From positions 838,245,573-838,309,572 of the forward strand of contig OX422207.1 in NCBI GenBank assembly GCA_949130495.1: DNA of 64,000 nt. Direction: 5' to 3'. The notes beneath the pieces were generated by a model, which ran no database searches, was not told where the DNA came from, and saw nothing but the letters and a program-made list of their open reading frames with translations. Origin of the DNA: Sambucus nigra (Eukaryota; Streptophyta; Magnoliopsida; Dipsacales; Adoxaceae). A program made the position numbers and the translations under genes. Each line of letters begins with the position of its first letter. The first letter of the stretch is position 1. Shown here piece after piece: positions 45,192 to 55,784 of the stretch.

Positions 45192-46679
45192 GATCAATCC
45201 TTATACATCTACACACGAAGCACTGTAGATGCCTGCCCCTCAACTCGCGGGTGAAACAACGTAAGGCTCTTTGATAAAATGGAGTCTAACCTCGCCAATT
45301 TACTAACGAGGTAGTTTTTATTACAGAGTACTATGCACTAGCAGTAAACTAAGATTTTCTTACAAGATCAAAATTCTGGGATCATACCATCAACTGTTTA
45401 TGCTAATGCTAGTCCCTCTCCTGGTGCGATGTGATACAGACATTTGTGTTGCAACTACGATTGTTGTCCCTGAGGTGGAGTTGGTAAGGCTAGTAAGCCT
45501 CGCACTACCGCCATTGGTTGGACATACATGGCTTGACACTCCTCATGAGGTAGTCGATGTCCTTGTTTTCCCCCTAACTCTTGCGCTACCCGATTTACCT
45601 AAGGGCACTTCCTGGAAAACTGTCCCTTCTCACCATAAACACAGAAATTTCACTGAAATTGATGTCTTTCTAACTGTCGCCCCTGTTGGCCCTGATCTTG
45701 CTGCCCTTGGCCCTGGTGGCCTCTCTGGACCTGGACCTACTGACCTTATCTGTTACAATCATCGGAATCTCTAAATATCTTATGTTTTTCTGAATATTAG
45801 GGAATTCGAAACTAATGGGCCTCCTGGCTATTACTCCCATTAGCCTTACCCTGATAGTTTGACGTCTCGGGGTAGTGTCTCTTCTTCCCTTTGTTTTTTA
45901 TGAAACGCCCTATAATCCTAGCAATGCAGTAAGGCATTATTCACCATCTAGTTATATGTAGTGAAAGCTAGATTCCCCAATATTGCCTATATGATGTTCC
46001 AGGATATCCCTGACAAGAACTTCTCTATCTTCCTCTTCTTTATATTTACCTCCTCCTTAGCAAAATAGGAAAGAGCAGTAAACTCATCCTTATATTCTGC
46101 CATAGCGTGACCCTCCTGCTTGAGGTCCATGAATTTCCTTTACATTTATAATTGCATCGCCTGAGGAGCGTACTTACCCTCAAATTCCTCCCATAACTCA
46201 TCTATGGTCATACTATTTATCTTTACTTCCTAAGTAACGGACTCCCACTACTGAAGTGTTGCTCCGATAAGTCGAAATGAGGCCGACATTTGCCTCTGAA
46301 TTGGCATACACTCCACCATCTATAAGTGACGTTGAATGTTCCTCTTCCATTGACTTGTCACTAAGATATCCGAACTTTCAACAAACTCCGGTGGTTGTCC
46401 CTTAATAAAGGCCTTCCTATTTCTGTCCTGAATAAATCCAGGCATCTGGACTGGTAGCACCACCTACTGTGGTAGTGGTGGCTGCGATGTTGGAAAATTC
46501 CCTAACATCGCTGCCTTTGGGGTGGATAATGCCTGAGCCACGATAGTAGAAATCTCTATCGATCCAACCACACATGGGCCTAGTGGTGGCAGTGGTTATT
46601 GTTGCGGCTCCTGCTGATCCCCCTTATCTGTTTCTAGCGCGGTGACGCGTCTTGGTCTGCCTCTTTTACCGTTTGCCAT
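45192..46679 (-). pseudogene. gag: Gypsy element B gag and following region
   Basis: Starts at ATG 46,679 on the - strand (MANGKRGRPRR). Readable blocks are PEFVESSDILVTSQWKRNIQ, MTIDELWEEFEGKYAP and FMDLKQEGHAMAEYKDEF, followed by ALSYFAKEEVNIKKRKIEKF: the retrotransposon gag core of a Tekay/Del-like element. The basic, Gln/Gly-rich tail and a scrambled zinc-knuckle region lie at 45,600-45,760. Stops and shifts occur throughout. The sequence is cut at 45,192 by the start of the A2 LTR, so protease and everything after it are not present on this side. Confidence 0.78.
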
Positions 46680-46818
46680 CTAAAAGCAAAAAAAGTTCGT
46701 ATTAGTAACGGATCATAAATAATATAATGGTTCCTAAACATATGGCTTTATACATCAAAGAATGCAACGCAGAACGTAATGAATACAACACATATCCTAA
46801 GGACACTAGTTACTGGAT

Positions 46819-46830
46819 GCTCTAATACCA
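46819..46830 (-). other. Primer-binding site of element B
   Basis: The - strand reads TGGTATTAGAGC, one base from the iMet site, adjacent to the LTR end. Confidence 0.8.
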
Positions 46831-46833
46831 ATT

Positions 46834-48429
46834 ATACCAACCCTCATTTTCTCAAGGAAAGGTTGGCCAGACACAGTACGCCGAAGATGGGGGTTGTTAT
46901 ATAATCTATATCATTCTTAGCATCGGTTATAATAAGAATTGATATAATAAATCACATTTGAATTAAAACTGGACAAAATTAAATAACAGGAAGTAATAAT
47001 GAAACCAACATCCACGTTCAATAAAATAAAAGCCAACATGAACAAAACTGTCTCGACTAATAAATCAAATGACTCTGGGCTTATGCCCTTACAATAATCC
47101 AAAATAAGTAAAGACAGGAAGAAGTTGCAACCTAAGCTAGAATCGTTCTTCGAGAAGCAATGCGTGACAGTAAGTTTGATATTCCTTCAGTCCTGCTATC
47201 CCTGTCTAAAAAACTCAGGGGAAAAATATTCATAATTTTGGGTCAGCGCTTTAAAGTGTGCAAGAATTAACTTTAAAAATTTAATGTGCGAAAATACAGT
47301 TAATTCAAAGTAAGTAACCTCCATGGTCACTCATGTGTTTTAAGTATCTCCCCCCTCATCTAAGTCTAATATTTCATGTATAATTGAATAAGTCTCGAAA
47401 TAATAAATGAAAATCCTGCTAATATAATATATAATGCATTAAGTAATAACCAACATAGTGAAACATAATCATTTATCTTCATAATACCATTTTCCCAAAG
47501 TATCCCTGTCATATTACTCGTGAAAGTAACAAAACATCTATTATGCACACTATATAGCACTGTTCTAAAAAACTCGCCTAGGCTCCGCCTAGGCTTGAGA
47601 CTTGGGAGAAACGCCTCGCCTTAAGATTTTGACGCCTTATGCTTGGTAAAACCCTGAAGGCGTACTTTTTCTCTAAAAATAACAATGCTTTAGTGAAACG
47701 ATATCGCCTTTTAAAGATTTTTTTACAAATCAAACCATTATCTCATCCCAAATAATCAATTAGTATTTTTAGTTACAAATATTCAGACATATTTTTATGA
47801 TATGTACAATTTTAGTATTTTAATAGCCTTGTTATGGTTAAAAAATATTAAAATATATTAAAAATGCCTAAACGCCTTTTCACGCTTTTAACGCCTAGGC
47901 CCGCCTAGGCTTCTAAGGCTTAAGGCTTGACCTCCACGCCTCGATCACGCCCCGCGTTTTTTAGAACCTTGCTATATAGTATTGGGTGTGTAATTTATTA
48001 TCTACATTCTTAGACAACTGGATTAATCTCATTTAACTTATATAATCATACATTTTCATCATGCCAAAATGCCTCCCAATTATTTTTATTCGACATAAAG
48101 CCTTCTGCAATGCGTCACATAAAGCCTTCTAAAATGCCAAAATGCGTCCCAATCATTTAACTTATATAATCACAAAGCCTTCTACAATGCGTCCCAATTA
48201 TTTTTATTCCACATAGACGTTTTATTATGTTTAAATGACACGTACCCATAAGTTTATTAACGTATGACTTATTTTCATCATGCCAAAATGAGTCATATAA
48301 TTATATAATCATCAATAAATATTTGTTGTAAATTTAAATCCATCCGATTTAATTCATTCCCAAAATAAATTTGAAATGTTTAAATTTATTTCCGTCACAA
48401 TATTTTGTCCGAAAACATGGGGTATTACA
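46834..48429 (-). repeat. 5' LTR of element B
   Basis: Starts TGTAATACCCCATG on the - strand (48,429) and ends near 46,834, with a 414-bp MITE inside. Related to 18,169-18,674 at its U5 end. The + strand flank after 48,429 is AGAAG; no matching duplication is found beside the 18.2-kb fragment. Confidence 0.8.
47558..47971. mobile_element. hAT-type MITE, copy 1
   Basis: 414 bp, flanked by CTATATAG at 47,550-47,557 and 47,972-47,979 (8-bp target duplication). Terminal inverted repeats: CACTGTTCTAAAAAACTCG at the left and, reversed, CAAGGTTCTAAAAAACGCG at the right. Subterminal GCCTAGGC palindromes occur near both ends. No coding capacity. Inserted in the element B LTR. A second copy lies at 59,034-59,420. 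Confidence 0.93.
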
Positions 48430-49720
48430 AGAAGTCTTTTTTAAAACATTTGAATTTTTTTTTAAAGAGTTAAAAATAATTTTGTTTTCAAAAATAGCTT
48501 CTTACTAAAAATAATTTTTTTATAAAAAACACAACTTTCTATTAAAGATAAGAATTTTCAGTTTTTATCGAATACATGTGTTTTAGTTGGGAGCAAAACA
48601 GTGAACCCTTTAGATTTTATCTTACTATTATCACTTTTTAGATTTTTTTGAAGTGTTCGGCTAGTTTTAACCCCCCAAAAAAAATGAGAGCTCAGAAGTA
48701 GAGCTGTCAACGGGTCGTGTTAACGGGTGAAAACACCCTTAACCCGTACACGACCCGTTAATATTAACGGGTACACGATCCGAACCGTTAACACCCATTA
48801 AAAATAACAGGTCTAAACGGGTCTAAACGGGTACGGGTAACGGGTTGAGTGACCCTATATTACACGTTAGTACCCGTTAGTACCCGTTAGTACCCGTGTA
48901 ATATTGGTTCGGGTCACACGATCCAATAAAACCCGTTACCACTAACGGGTGATAATGGGTATAAACGGGTTTAATCGTGTAAGAGTACAAACCCAAACAC
49001 GACCCGTTATGATAACGGCTCTACCGTGTTGACCCGTTAATGACCCAAACCCGATAAGACTAAACCCATTAACTTATAATTTCGTGTCGTGTCGTGTCGT
49101 GTCGTGTCGTGTTATCGTGTCGTGCCTCATTTTGCCAGGTCTACTCAGAAGTGTTTGGTTTCGTCCGATATTAGAAAGTTGAATTTATTTTTATTTTTTA
49201 AACAGTTATAAAAAGTTAAAAACAATTTTGTTTGTAAAAAATAATTTCTTATTAAAAACCATTTTTAAATCAATTTTCAATTGAAAATAAGAATTTTCAG
49301 TTTTTATCATATACGTTTGTTTTCGTTGGGACTAATAAATGAACCCTTTAAATTTTGTCTTATTATGTGGGTATGGCTTTTTAAGTTTTTTCGATGTGTC
49401 TCACTAGTTTTAACCCAAAAAAATGATAGCTCTAAAGTGCTTGGTCAGATAGTTGATTTTTTCTTTAAACAGTTATAAAAAGTTTTTTCTTTAAACAGTT
49501 ATAAAAAGTTTAAAACAATTTTACTTTTAAAAAATAGTTTCTTATTAAAAACCCTTTAAAAAAAAATCAACTTTCTATTGAAAATATAAATTTTCAGTTT
49601 TTATCAAATACATATTTGTCTTATTATGTGTGAATTTTTTAAAAAGTTTTTTGGCCCAAAAATTGTAAGCTCAGAAGTGCTTGATTTTGTCTGAAATTAG
49701 ACATATGTAATGACCCTATC
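48430..49720. repeat. ~280-bp tandem repeat, three units
   Basis: Units share, in order, TAAA(C/G)AGTTAAAAA, CTTATTAAAAACC, TTTCTATTGAAAAT, AATTTTCAGTTTTTATCA, GTCTTATTATGTG, TTTTAACCCAAAAA and an AGCTC(A/T)(G/A)AAGTG end. Unit 1 is split by a hAT-type element. Unit 3 runs up to the tRNA flank. The end of a further unit recurs at ~52,110-52,145. Confidence 0.8.
48699..49143. mobile_element. hAT-type non-autonomous element rich in ACGGGT words
   Basis: 445 bp, flanked by CTCAGAAG at 48,691-48,698 and 49,144-49,151. Ends TAGAGCTGTCAA and, reversed, TAGACCTGGCAA. The interior is made of ACGGGT/ACCCGT words in both orientations and a (GTCGT)n run at 49,082-49,110. Elements of this composition are common in eudicot genomes. 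No coding capacity. Confidence 0.9.
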
Positions 49721-49759
49721 AATACAAGACAGCACTGTTATCATCACAGCCATTCTAAT

Positions 49760-49830
49760 TGCACCAGCCGGGAATCGAACCCGGGTCTGTACCGTGGCAG
49801 GGTACTATTCTACCACTAGACCACTGGTGC
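49760..49830 (-). tRNA. trnG-GCC: tRNA-Gly (GCC)
   Basis: 71 nt on the - strand. It begins GCACCAGTGGTCTAGTGGTA (acceptor stem and D arm, including the A box), has the anticodon loop CTGCCAC closed by GTACC/GGTAC (anticodon GCC), and the T arm with B box GGGTTCGATTCCC. The acceptor stem closes as GCACCAG with CTGGTGC, and the discriminator base is A. All stems pair. No run of four T follows within about 90 nt on the - strand, which is unusual for a pol III gene, so termination may be inefficient or use a weak signal. The 3' side abuts the ~280-bp repeat; the 5' flank is duplicated at 52,149 onward. Confidence 0.97.
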
Positions 49831-50581
49831 TTTTTGTTAGTATACTTATTTCTATAACTTCCTCTTCCATTTATTTTTGTAGTATTGTTTGAAAATTGAA
49901 AGCCCTTCTAAGATGCTCTTTACAGTTACTGGTTTGAGAATGTATAATTTTATATCAAATCAAAACTCTCTAGCATGAAATCTACTCCGGTTTCCATGTT
50001 TAGAAACCTAACATTGTTTATGCCTTTTTTTGTTTTGTTTAATATTTTCAAAAGAGCATTAGCTAATAAATCCTTTCAACCAGTAATTCATAAGCTTTTC
50101 AATTAATTAAATAAGTTCAAACGATATATTTACACTTATTAATGTAGATACCGTTGCACTTAGATAATACATTATTAAGTGTAAGTTATCTATATTCATC
50201 GGTAACACATGTGGAGTTATTGAAAAGTCTAAAAAACGCATGTCATTAACGTTAATTATGACAGAGTTAAGGTGCCTTTCCCCTTATTTCGTTTTCAAAA
50301 TGATACTAGTTTATAGATAAGTGACTCCTAAACCCGTAAAATTAAGGTTGTAAAACGAATTAAGCTACTCAACTTGTCTTCATTCAGAAAAAGCTAGTTC
50401 TAGGCTCGTAAAATAAATGAACCAGTATTTAATATATGGACTCAGGTTTGAATAGAAAAAAGCTCGTTTGAAACAGACTTGAAAATAAGCAAACCAAGCT
50501 AGAACATATTTTTCACATTTGGAATCTTACTGATCTCGGCTCGAATTTAGCGCAAGTACCAATAATGATACTTAAATAGTA

Positions 50582-50757
50582 CTCTATCCGTCCCAAATTA
50601 AGAGTCCACTATTCTTTTTGGAGTTGTCCGAAATTAAGAGTCCACTTTCTTTTTTTGGACATAATCAACGAATGTTCCCCAATGGTGACCGTTGATTTTG
50701 TGTATTCTTAATCTATACAAAATAAAGATATGTACACTTGATTTGGGATGGAGGGAA
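50582..50757. mobile_element. Stowaway-type MITE
   Basis: 176 bp with TA on both sides. Ends CTCTATCCGTCCCAAATTAA and, reversed, TTCCCTCCATCCCAAATCAA, the conserved Stowaway (Tc1/mariner) terminus CTCCCTCCGTCCC in diverged form. Confidence 0.9.
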
Positions 50758-51168
50758 TAACCAAGATACATGAGTTAAGATCATGTTCATTTGCCTAGAA
50801 GGTTGTTCGAGCTCGGCTTTAACAATTAACAAGCTGAACTTGAACTTATTTTTAACCTCGTTAACATATTCAAATCAAACTTGACCAATCTTAAATTCGG
50901 ATCGGATCGGATCGGATCAGCTCAACTACCCCTTACAATAAAGGACTCTAGGTTATCAAAGTAATTCAAGATCAATTAACTTTTAAAATCTCCCTTAGTC
51001 ATATCCATAGCAAACCGTCCTATCAGCTCTAAAGACTTCTAATAAAACCGAAAAACTTGAAGCAAAAAAAACGAGTCCCCCACTTTTCACGTCCCATCGT
51101 TTTTGATAATATCTTATGGACAATTCATAAATAGCGCTTTGAGACAAAATGGAAAATGTATATAGTTT

Positions 51169-51363
51169 TTTTTTTTGGTAGCATACTATGAGGTGTTCAG
51201 GTCAGCTTACGCGCACCTCGACTAATCCCCATTCGCGATTCGTGGCTTCCGCTGACCAAGCATTATTTTGACAGTGCCAGGGATCGAACTGGGGCCCAAA
51301 CCCAATCCACCCTCAAGACTGTCCCAGTGTTAGCCTTATACCACTGGGCCAAGAGACTTGGTT
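51169..51363 (-). mobile_element. tRNA-derived SINE with target duplication
   Basis: Reverse-strand SINE of ~195 bp. The tRNA-like head is near 51,360, with A box TGGCCCAGTGGTATAAGG and B box AGTTCGATCCC. The body is unrelated to tRNA, and the tail is a run of ~10 A (T on the + strand at 51,169-51,176). The 15-bp duplication AAATGTATATAGTTT lies at 51,154-51,168 and 51,364-51,378. Confidence 0.93.
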
Positions 51364-51378
51364 AAATGTATATAGTTT

Positions 51379-52148
51379 GAGTAATTCTAAGCTTACTCAA
51401 GATTTCAACACGTATATCCTCATGGCTTATTGTAACTATATATATTTTCATGCTATAGGAAGTCTAATGTGAAGAGAGGGGAAAAATACTATTTTGTTTT
51501 GACTTATTATAAATGTACAAATAGTTGGTTGTACATAGCGGATGTAATGCATACTATTTGATGAATATCACATATTTTGCATTACTCATCAAGTGTTACT
51601 ACATAAGTTGTTTCGAATGTATGATCATTTAGACTCTAAATGAGGAAGAAATATTACCATGTCACCTTGGAGTAGAATTCTAATGGATGTTGAAATTTAC
51701 CAACATGAACGATGTATTCAATTTTGGGTCAGTGTCGTGTTGTTTCATTCATGATGTTTTTACAGTTGTCACTTATAAAAGATTAATACAATTTTAACAT
51801 ATATGGTCAAACATTTTGAATTATATCCATGTAATTTTCCAAATATATGTATATTATTTTTATTAGCTTCTCGGTGGGGCACTTGACTACCAAGAGCCAC
51901 ATCTCTCCGTCATTAACTATTATATCTTATCAGCTCGACACTAATATGTTTCAAAATCACCAAAGGTCCACCGATTATTCAATAGGTACATGTCGTGTCT
52001 CATTTTGTTTCACTCATGACATAGGCAAGAAAAAAGTAAATTGTTTTGTTTAATACAGTAATGTATAACTGAACTTGAGCTTCCAAGACATTAAAAGATG
52101 CCATCCAAAAACATTAAAAAATAAAATGAAAGCTCAAAAGTGCTTGTT
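51379..52148. other. Intergenic DNA, nothing recognised
   Basis: AT-rich; short frames only. Its right end (52,110-52,148) resembles the end of the ~280-bp repeat unit. Confidence 0.5.
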
Positions 52149-53220
52149 GACCACTGGTGCATCTTGTTTAGTAACAACAATTTATCATATCTGTATGTGC
52201 TACTCTTGCATTTTTTATTTGTAGTATCATTTTTTAAATTGAAAGCCCTTCTAATTGGCTCTCTAAAAATACTAATTTGAGAATGTAAAATCTTAGAACA
52301 AATCAATCTTTTGGCCACATTTCCAAATATGAAATCTATTACAGTATCAATGCTTAGAAAGCTAACATTGTCTCTGCTTCTTTTTCCTTTCTTGTTTTCC
52401 TGTGAGCATTGAAAAAAAAAAATTATTGTTTGCTGGTTTGGTATTTTCAAAATGTAATACTTTTTCCAATGGTAACTCCTAAACCCATAAAGGTTGGGTC
52501 GTAAAACTAAGCTATGTGACTCGTGTTCATTTGGAAATAGCACTTTTGAGATAGACACGTAAAAAAAATGAACCGAGCATGAACATATTTTTGAGCTTGT
52601 TCGACTTGTGCTCGATCGGAAAAAAGCTCGTTTGAAATAGGCTCGTAAAATAAACAAACCAAGCTTGAACATATTTTTAACCTCGTTATCTTATTGAGCT
52701 CGTATCAATTACCGGCAATCAGTCTAAAATAGTATAAAAATAATAAGATACTCGAGCTCGGCTCATGTTTATTCACTTAAAAAGCTCGTTTGAACTCTAC
52801 TCGTAAGATAAACAAGTAAAACCTGAATATATTTTTGAGTTCGTTAACATATTTAGTCCAAGCTTTGACCAACCTTAAACTCGTTTCAGTTTGATCTATT
52901 TACACCCTTAAATAAAACTAAAAATGTCGTACTCAGTGCACAAGGCTCTCGCTTAACTGCAAGGTGCAAGAGGCGGATGTCGGCTGACCTTACCCCCATA
53001 TATGGAGAGGCTGCTCCCACGTCTCGAACCTGAGATCAACCGTAGCTTGTATGAGGTACTTGCCATCGCACCAAGATACGACCCGTCGCTAACCGGCCAC
53101 GTCACCTCCAAATACTTTTAGTAACACAGATAAAAAATGAGTCCCCTTGCGATCATATCTTATGGACTATTCATAAATAGCGCATGAAGACATAAAGGAA
53201 TGATTATAAAGTTTGTGCAA
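52149..53220. repeat. Segmental duplication, copy 2, with truncated tRNA
   Basis: Starts with GACCACTGGTGC, the first 12 nt of the tRNA-Gly gene read in reverse, placed directly after a sequence like the end of the ~280-bp repeat. Roughly 115 bp, including the rest of the tRNA, are missing relative to copy 1. It contains an Au-type SINE at 52,927-53,085. Confidence 0.82.
52927..53085 (-). mobile_element. Au-like SINE, diverged
   Basis: On the - strand: TTGGTGCGATGGCAAG (A-box region), GGTTCGAGACGTGG (B box), CAGCCTCTCCATATATGGGG, GGTAAGGTCAGC and an AGCGAGAGCCTTGTGCAC end. This matches the order of blocks in the widespread angiosperm Au SINE family, with many substitutions. No clear target duplication. 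Confidence 0.75.
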
Positions 53221-54725
53221 CTCTAGGCTAACATAGATTCTGACACATTTTGTTGACACACCAACGTGTCACGTCAAATAAACTATAGAAGCAAGATGTA
53301 TTGTCATACAACCTGTATCGGAATTCTGTCTCGCCCTAGAATTACTCATATAATTTACACAAACCATGGGTAAGAATATAGGCACAAAAAACACATATTA
53401 GCACATTCAAACATGCGAAATCTTCATCCTTCATGTATCGTTTGCTTCTGTTTGAAAAAGACCACACACACATATATATTACATTCAGCAATGTTCTTTT
53501 CATTTCTAATTTTTCTGAAAACATACAATATGGTAGAGGATAACCATTCTCATGATTTCAGTAAGCCAACCCACATATGGATAAACCCGCGCCTATATAT
53601 GAATATACACATTGATGAGTAATTTGTAGTTGCATATACATGAAATAATCACAACACACCTGAAAATACACACGAGAAAGGAGCATAAAGTTTGTCTAGA
53701 GCTCCAACTATTCATCTCTCCAACTGAAACAGAAAATGTATATCGAACATCAAGCATATGTACAATCACAAGTTATATATCCCACTGTAGCATTCCCAGC
53801 ATTACACCTGCAATTGGAGGGTCCAGAAATTAGTCCATTGTCACCTGCTATCAGCTATAATATACACAAAAGGGTTATATCTAAGATAGAGTAATATACA
53901 CAAACAGGATTAATAGCATATAGATTGGAGCTATATACTGACTTTTAGTTCTTTGGGTTCATTAGTTTTCTTGGCTTTTTTCATATAGAAAATGTCAACA
54001 CGATCCATTTTACTAAATATTTTTCCAAAAAAACCACGTTTAAAAAGATATTCCAAATCAATTGACAATATAGGATCGAATTGGAAAATCTGATTCTCCT
54101 ACATGTGATCCTTGTAAAGGCACTTGAAGGAGAATGTGTAAGATTTTTCAAATCTAAAGGATAGCTTTGCGTTAGCCTTTTTCATACGGACTATAAAAGT
54201 GTTTGAAGAATCCCTGTATTTAAGGAGCTTCAGCCAGTTGGTGTCCAAGGACAAGGTTTACGGCATGGTAAATATCCTGAAGAAATGGTAAATTCCTCCC
54301 TTACAGCTCATTGCACCAGTCGGCAAATGAATCTAATGACTTAAGCATTTGTGGTATCTTTGTAGTAGGAGCTGGGAGATACAACACTAGAGCATAGCAC
54401 GCCTCCTGCTCCCTACATTAGCCAGCATCGTCGCACACGAAACTAATGAGCTTATTGGATTAGCTAGTCACACATGCATCTGTAACAGTTTACCTGCTCC
54501 CCCTGATGTTGAAATGTGTAAGTGATGGGCCTTCAGTCATGTATATACTTACACGGCGTATTCCAAGAACAGACTAATCAGTGTTGAAAATTCCCATCGG
54601 CACCATTGTGCATAGCACTCGGTTGGTTTATGTCCTATCGAAAAACGGACCACAAAAACATTCATCCGGGATAATAAGGTCCCCATAGATTCACTACTGA
54701 ATCCTACAAGATCTTTAATTTAAAA
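53221..54725. other. No gene recognised; downstream side of the kinase
   Basis: Searched for the C-terminal kinase lobe (catalytic-loop HRD/YRD, DFG, APE) on the - strand, since the kinase at 55.8-58.4 kb ends abruptly; none is present. Open frames at 53,342-53,833 have no domain. A (TA)n run starts at 54,757. Confidence 0.6.
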
Positions 54726-54753
54726 CTTGTGTGTGTGGGGCTGTGTGTGTGTG

Positions 54754-54756
<3 letters not shown>

Positions 54757-54788
<32 letters not shown>
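54757..54788. repeat. (TA)n microsatellite
   Basis: About 16 TA units directly before the MITE at 54,793; (TA)n also continues on its other side at 54,977-54,992. Confidence 0.95.
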
Positions 54789-54791
<3 letters not shown>

Positions 54792-54792
54792 A

Positions 54793-54971
54793 TGCTCCTG
54801 TGCGGACTAGTCCGCATTTTAAGAATGCGGACCGGACATGTGTCACCTAACGGTGCGCTTAGAAATTATCGCCTAAATTATAGGCACACTCTCTCTCTTT
54901 TCTGGGCTCACCGCCAGGTGACACATGTCCGGTCCGCATTCTTAAAATGCGGACTAGTCCGCACAAGAGCA
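54793..54971. mobile_element. MITE with 56-bp near-perfect terminal inverted repeats
   Basis: Left arm 54,793-54,848, right arm 54,916-54,971, differing at one or two positions. Each arm contains two smaller palindromes (TGCGGACTAGTCCGCA and CGCATTTTAAGAATGCG), so it can also fold as a cruciform. The centre is 67 bp. It sits inside a (TA)n run, so the target duplication and hence the superfamily cannot be read. Confidence 0.88.
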
Positions 54972-55165
54972 GGACTGTATATATATATATATTGTTTGCA
55001 TAGACACACAATCATTGATCAAATATGTTCCAAATCCTGACAAATTGGACTCTGTTTCAGTACTATATATGGCATCTCTTAAATGGTATATCAGTTGCTA
55101 TTAACTATACATTTTACCACAACTTACAATATTCAATTTCAACTGATTAGGAACTCTCAGATCCT

Positions 55166-55167
<2 letters not shown>

Positions 55168-55198
<31 letters not shown>

Positions 55199-55200
55199 CA
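55168..55200. repeat. (AC)n(TA)n microsatellite
   Basis: About 11 AC units followed by TATATATACA. Confidence 0.9.
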
Positions 55201-55584
55201 TATTAGGTATATATACATGTGTTCATGGAGGTATATATACACATATGTAAGGGTAAATATTTGTTAAAATTAGGATTTTTTACTTGGTGGTATCAAAGAA
55301 AGAAGAAGGTAATTTGAATGCTTAAAACATTTTTTATCAAAGGATATTGCTGTTAGCTGACGAGAGTTTCAGTCTAATTAATACTTATCTAGGAGGTTAT
55401 GTCTAATACTGTACATTAATAAGGGCGAACTTTAAAAATCCCTAAGATGTTAGACAAACATTACCCCCATTTTACACACGCTGGTTCCCAAAGAAAACTC
55501 CATTAGATCTTAAACCAGAACAATAACTAATCAAGTCTTCATGAATTAAGATTGTATGGGTAGATCTAATCTTGATAGTTGATT

Positions 55585-55647
55585 GATTATATCCTTAATC
55601 TATACAAAATAAAAACATGGACTCTTACATTGGGACGAAGGGAGTAT
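55585..55647. mobile_element. Right half of a Stowaway-like MITE
   Basis: CTTAATCTATACAAAATAAA followed by TTGGGACGAAGGGAGTA repeats the right part of the MITE at 50,582-50,757. No left terminus is seen upstream. Confidence 0.6.
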
Positions 55648-55784
55648 GTTTTTATATTCTATATCCAAGATTGAGAAACAAATGAGAAGGTTCAGATAAA
55701 CATGAAGACTAAATGATAGATGAAAGAATTAAATTCAGTACAGATTTCAGTATATAACAATATATAGATGTAGTCAAGGATTAC

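Larger units (their letters stand above)
49819..51440. repeat. Segmental duplication, copy 1 (tRNA 5' flank)
   Basis: Aligns with 52,149-53,220: GACCACTGGTGC, TTGTAGTATTGTTT/TTGTAGTATCATTT, TTGAAAGCCCTTCTAA, GAGAATGTA, later ACTCCTAAACCC and GCTCGTTTGAAA, and TATCTTATGGAC with CATAAATAGCGC at the end. This copy has gained a Stowaway MITE and a SINE. Confidence 0.82.

Noticed and set aside
45400..45774. 124-codon + strand ORF
   Set aside because: It is the complementary strand of the element B gag tail; the peptide has no domain while the - strand reads as gag.
52091..52672. 193-codon reverse-strand ORF
   Set aside because: Falls in duplicated intergenic DNA whose paralogue at 49.8-50.5 kb has no matching open frame; composition is Phe/Ser/Lys-rich with no domain.
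54170..54420. Kinase C-lobe remnants near 54.2-54.4 kb
   Set aside because: A fragment resembling a kinase tail on the + strand (GKYPEEMVN) is too short, is in the wrong orientation and lacks any catalytic motif.
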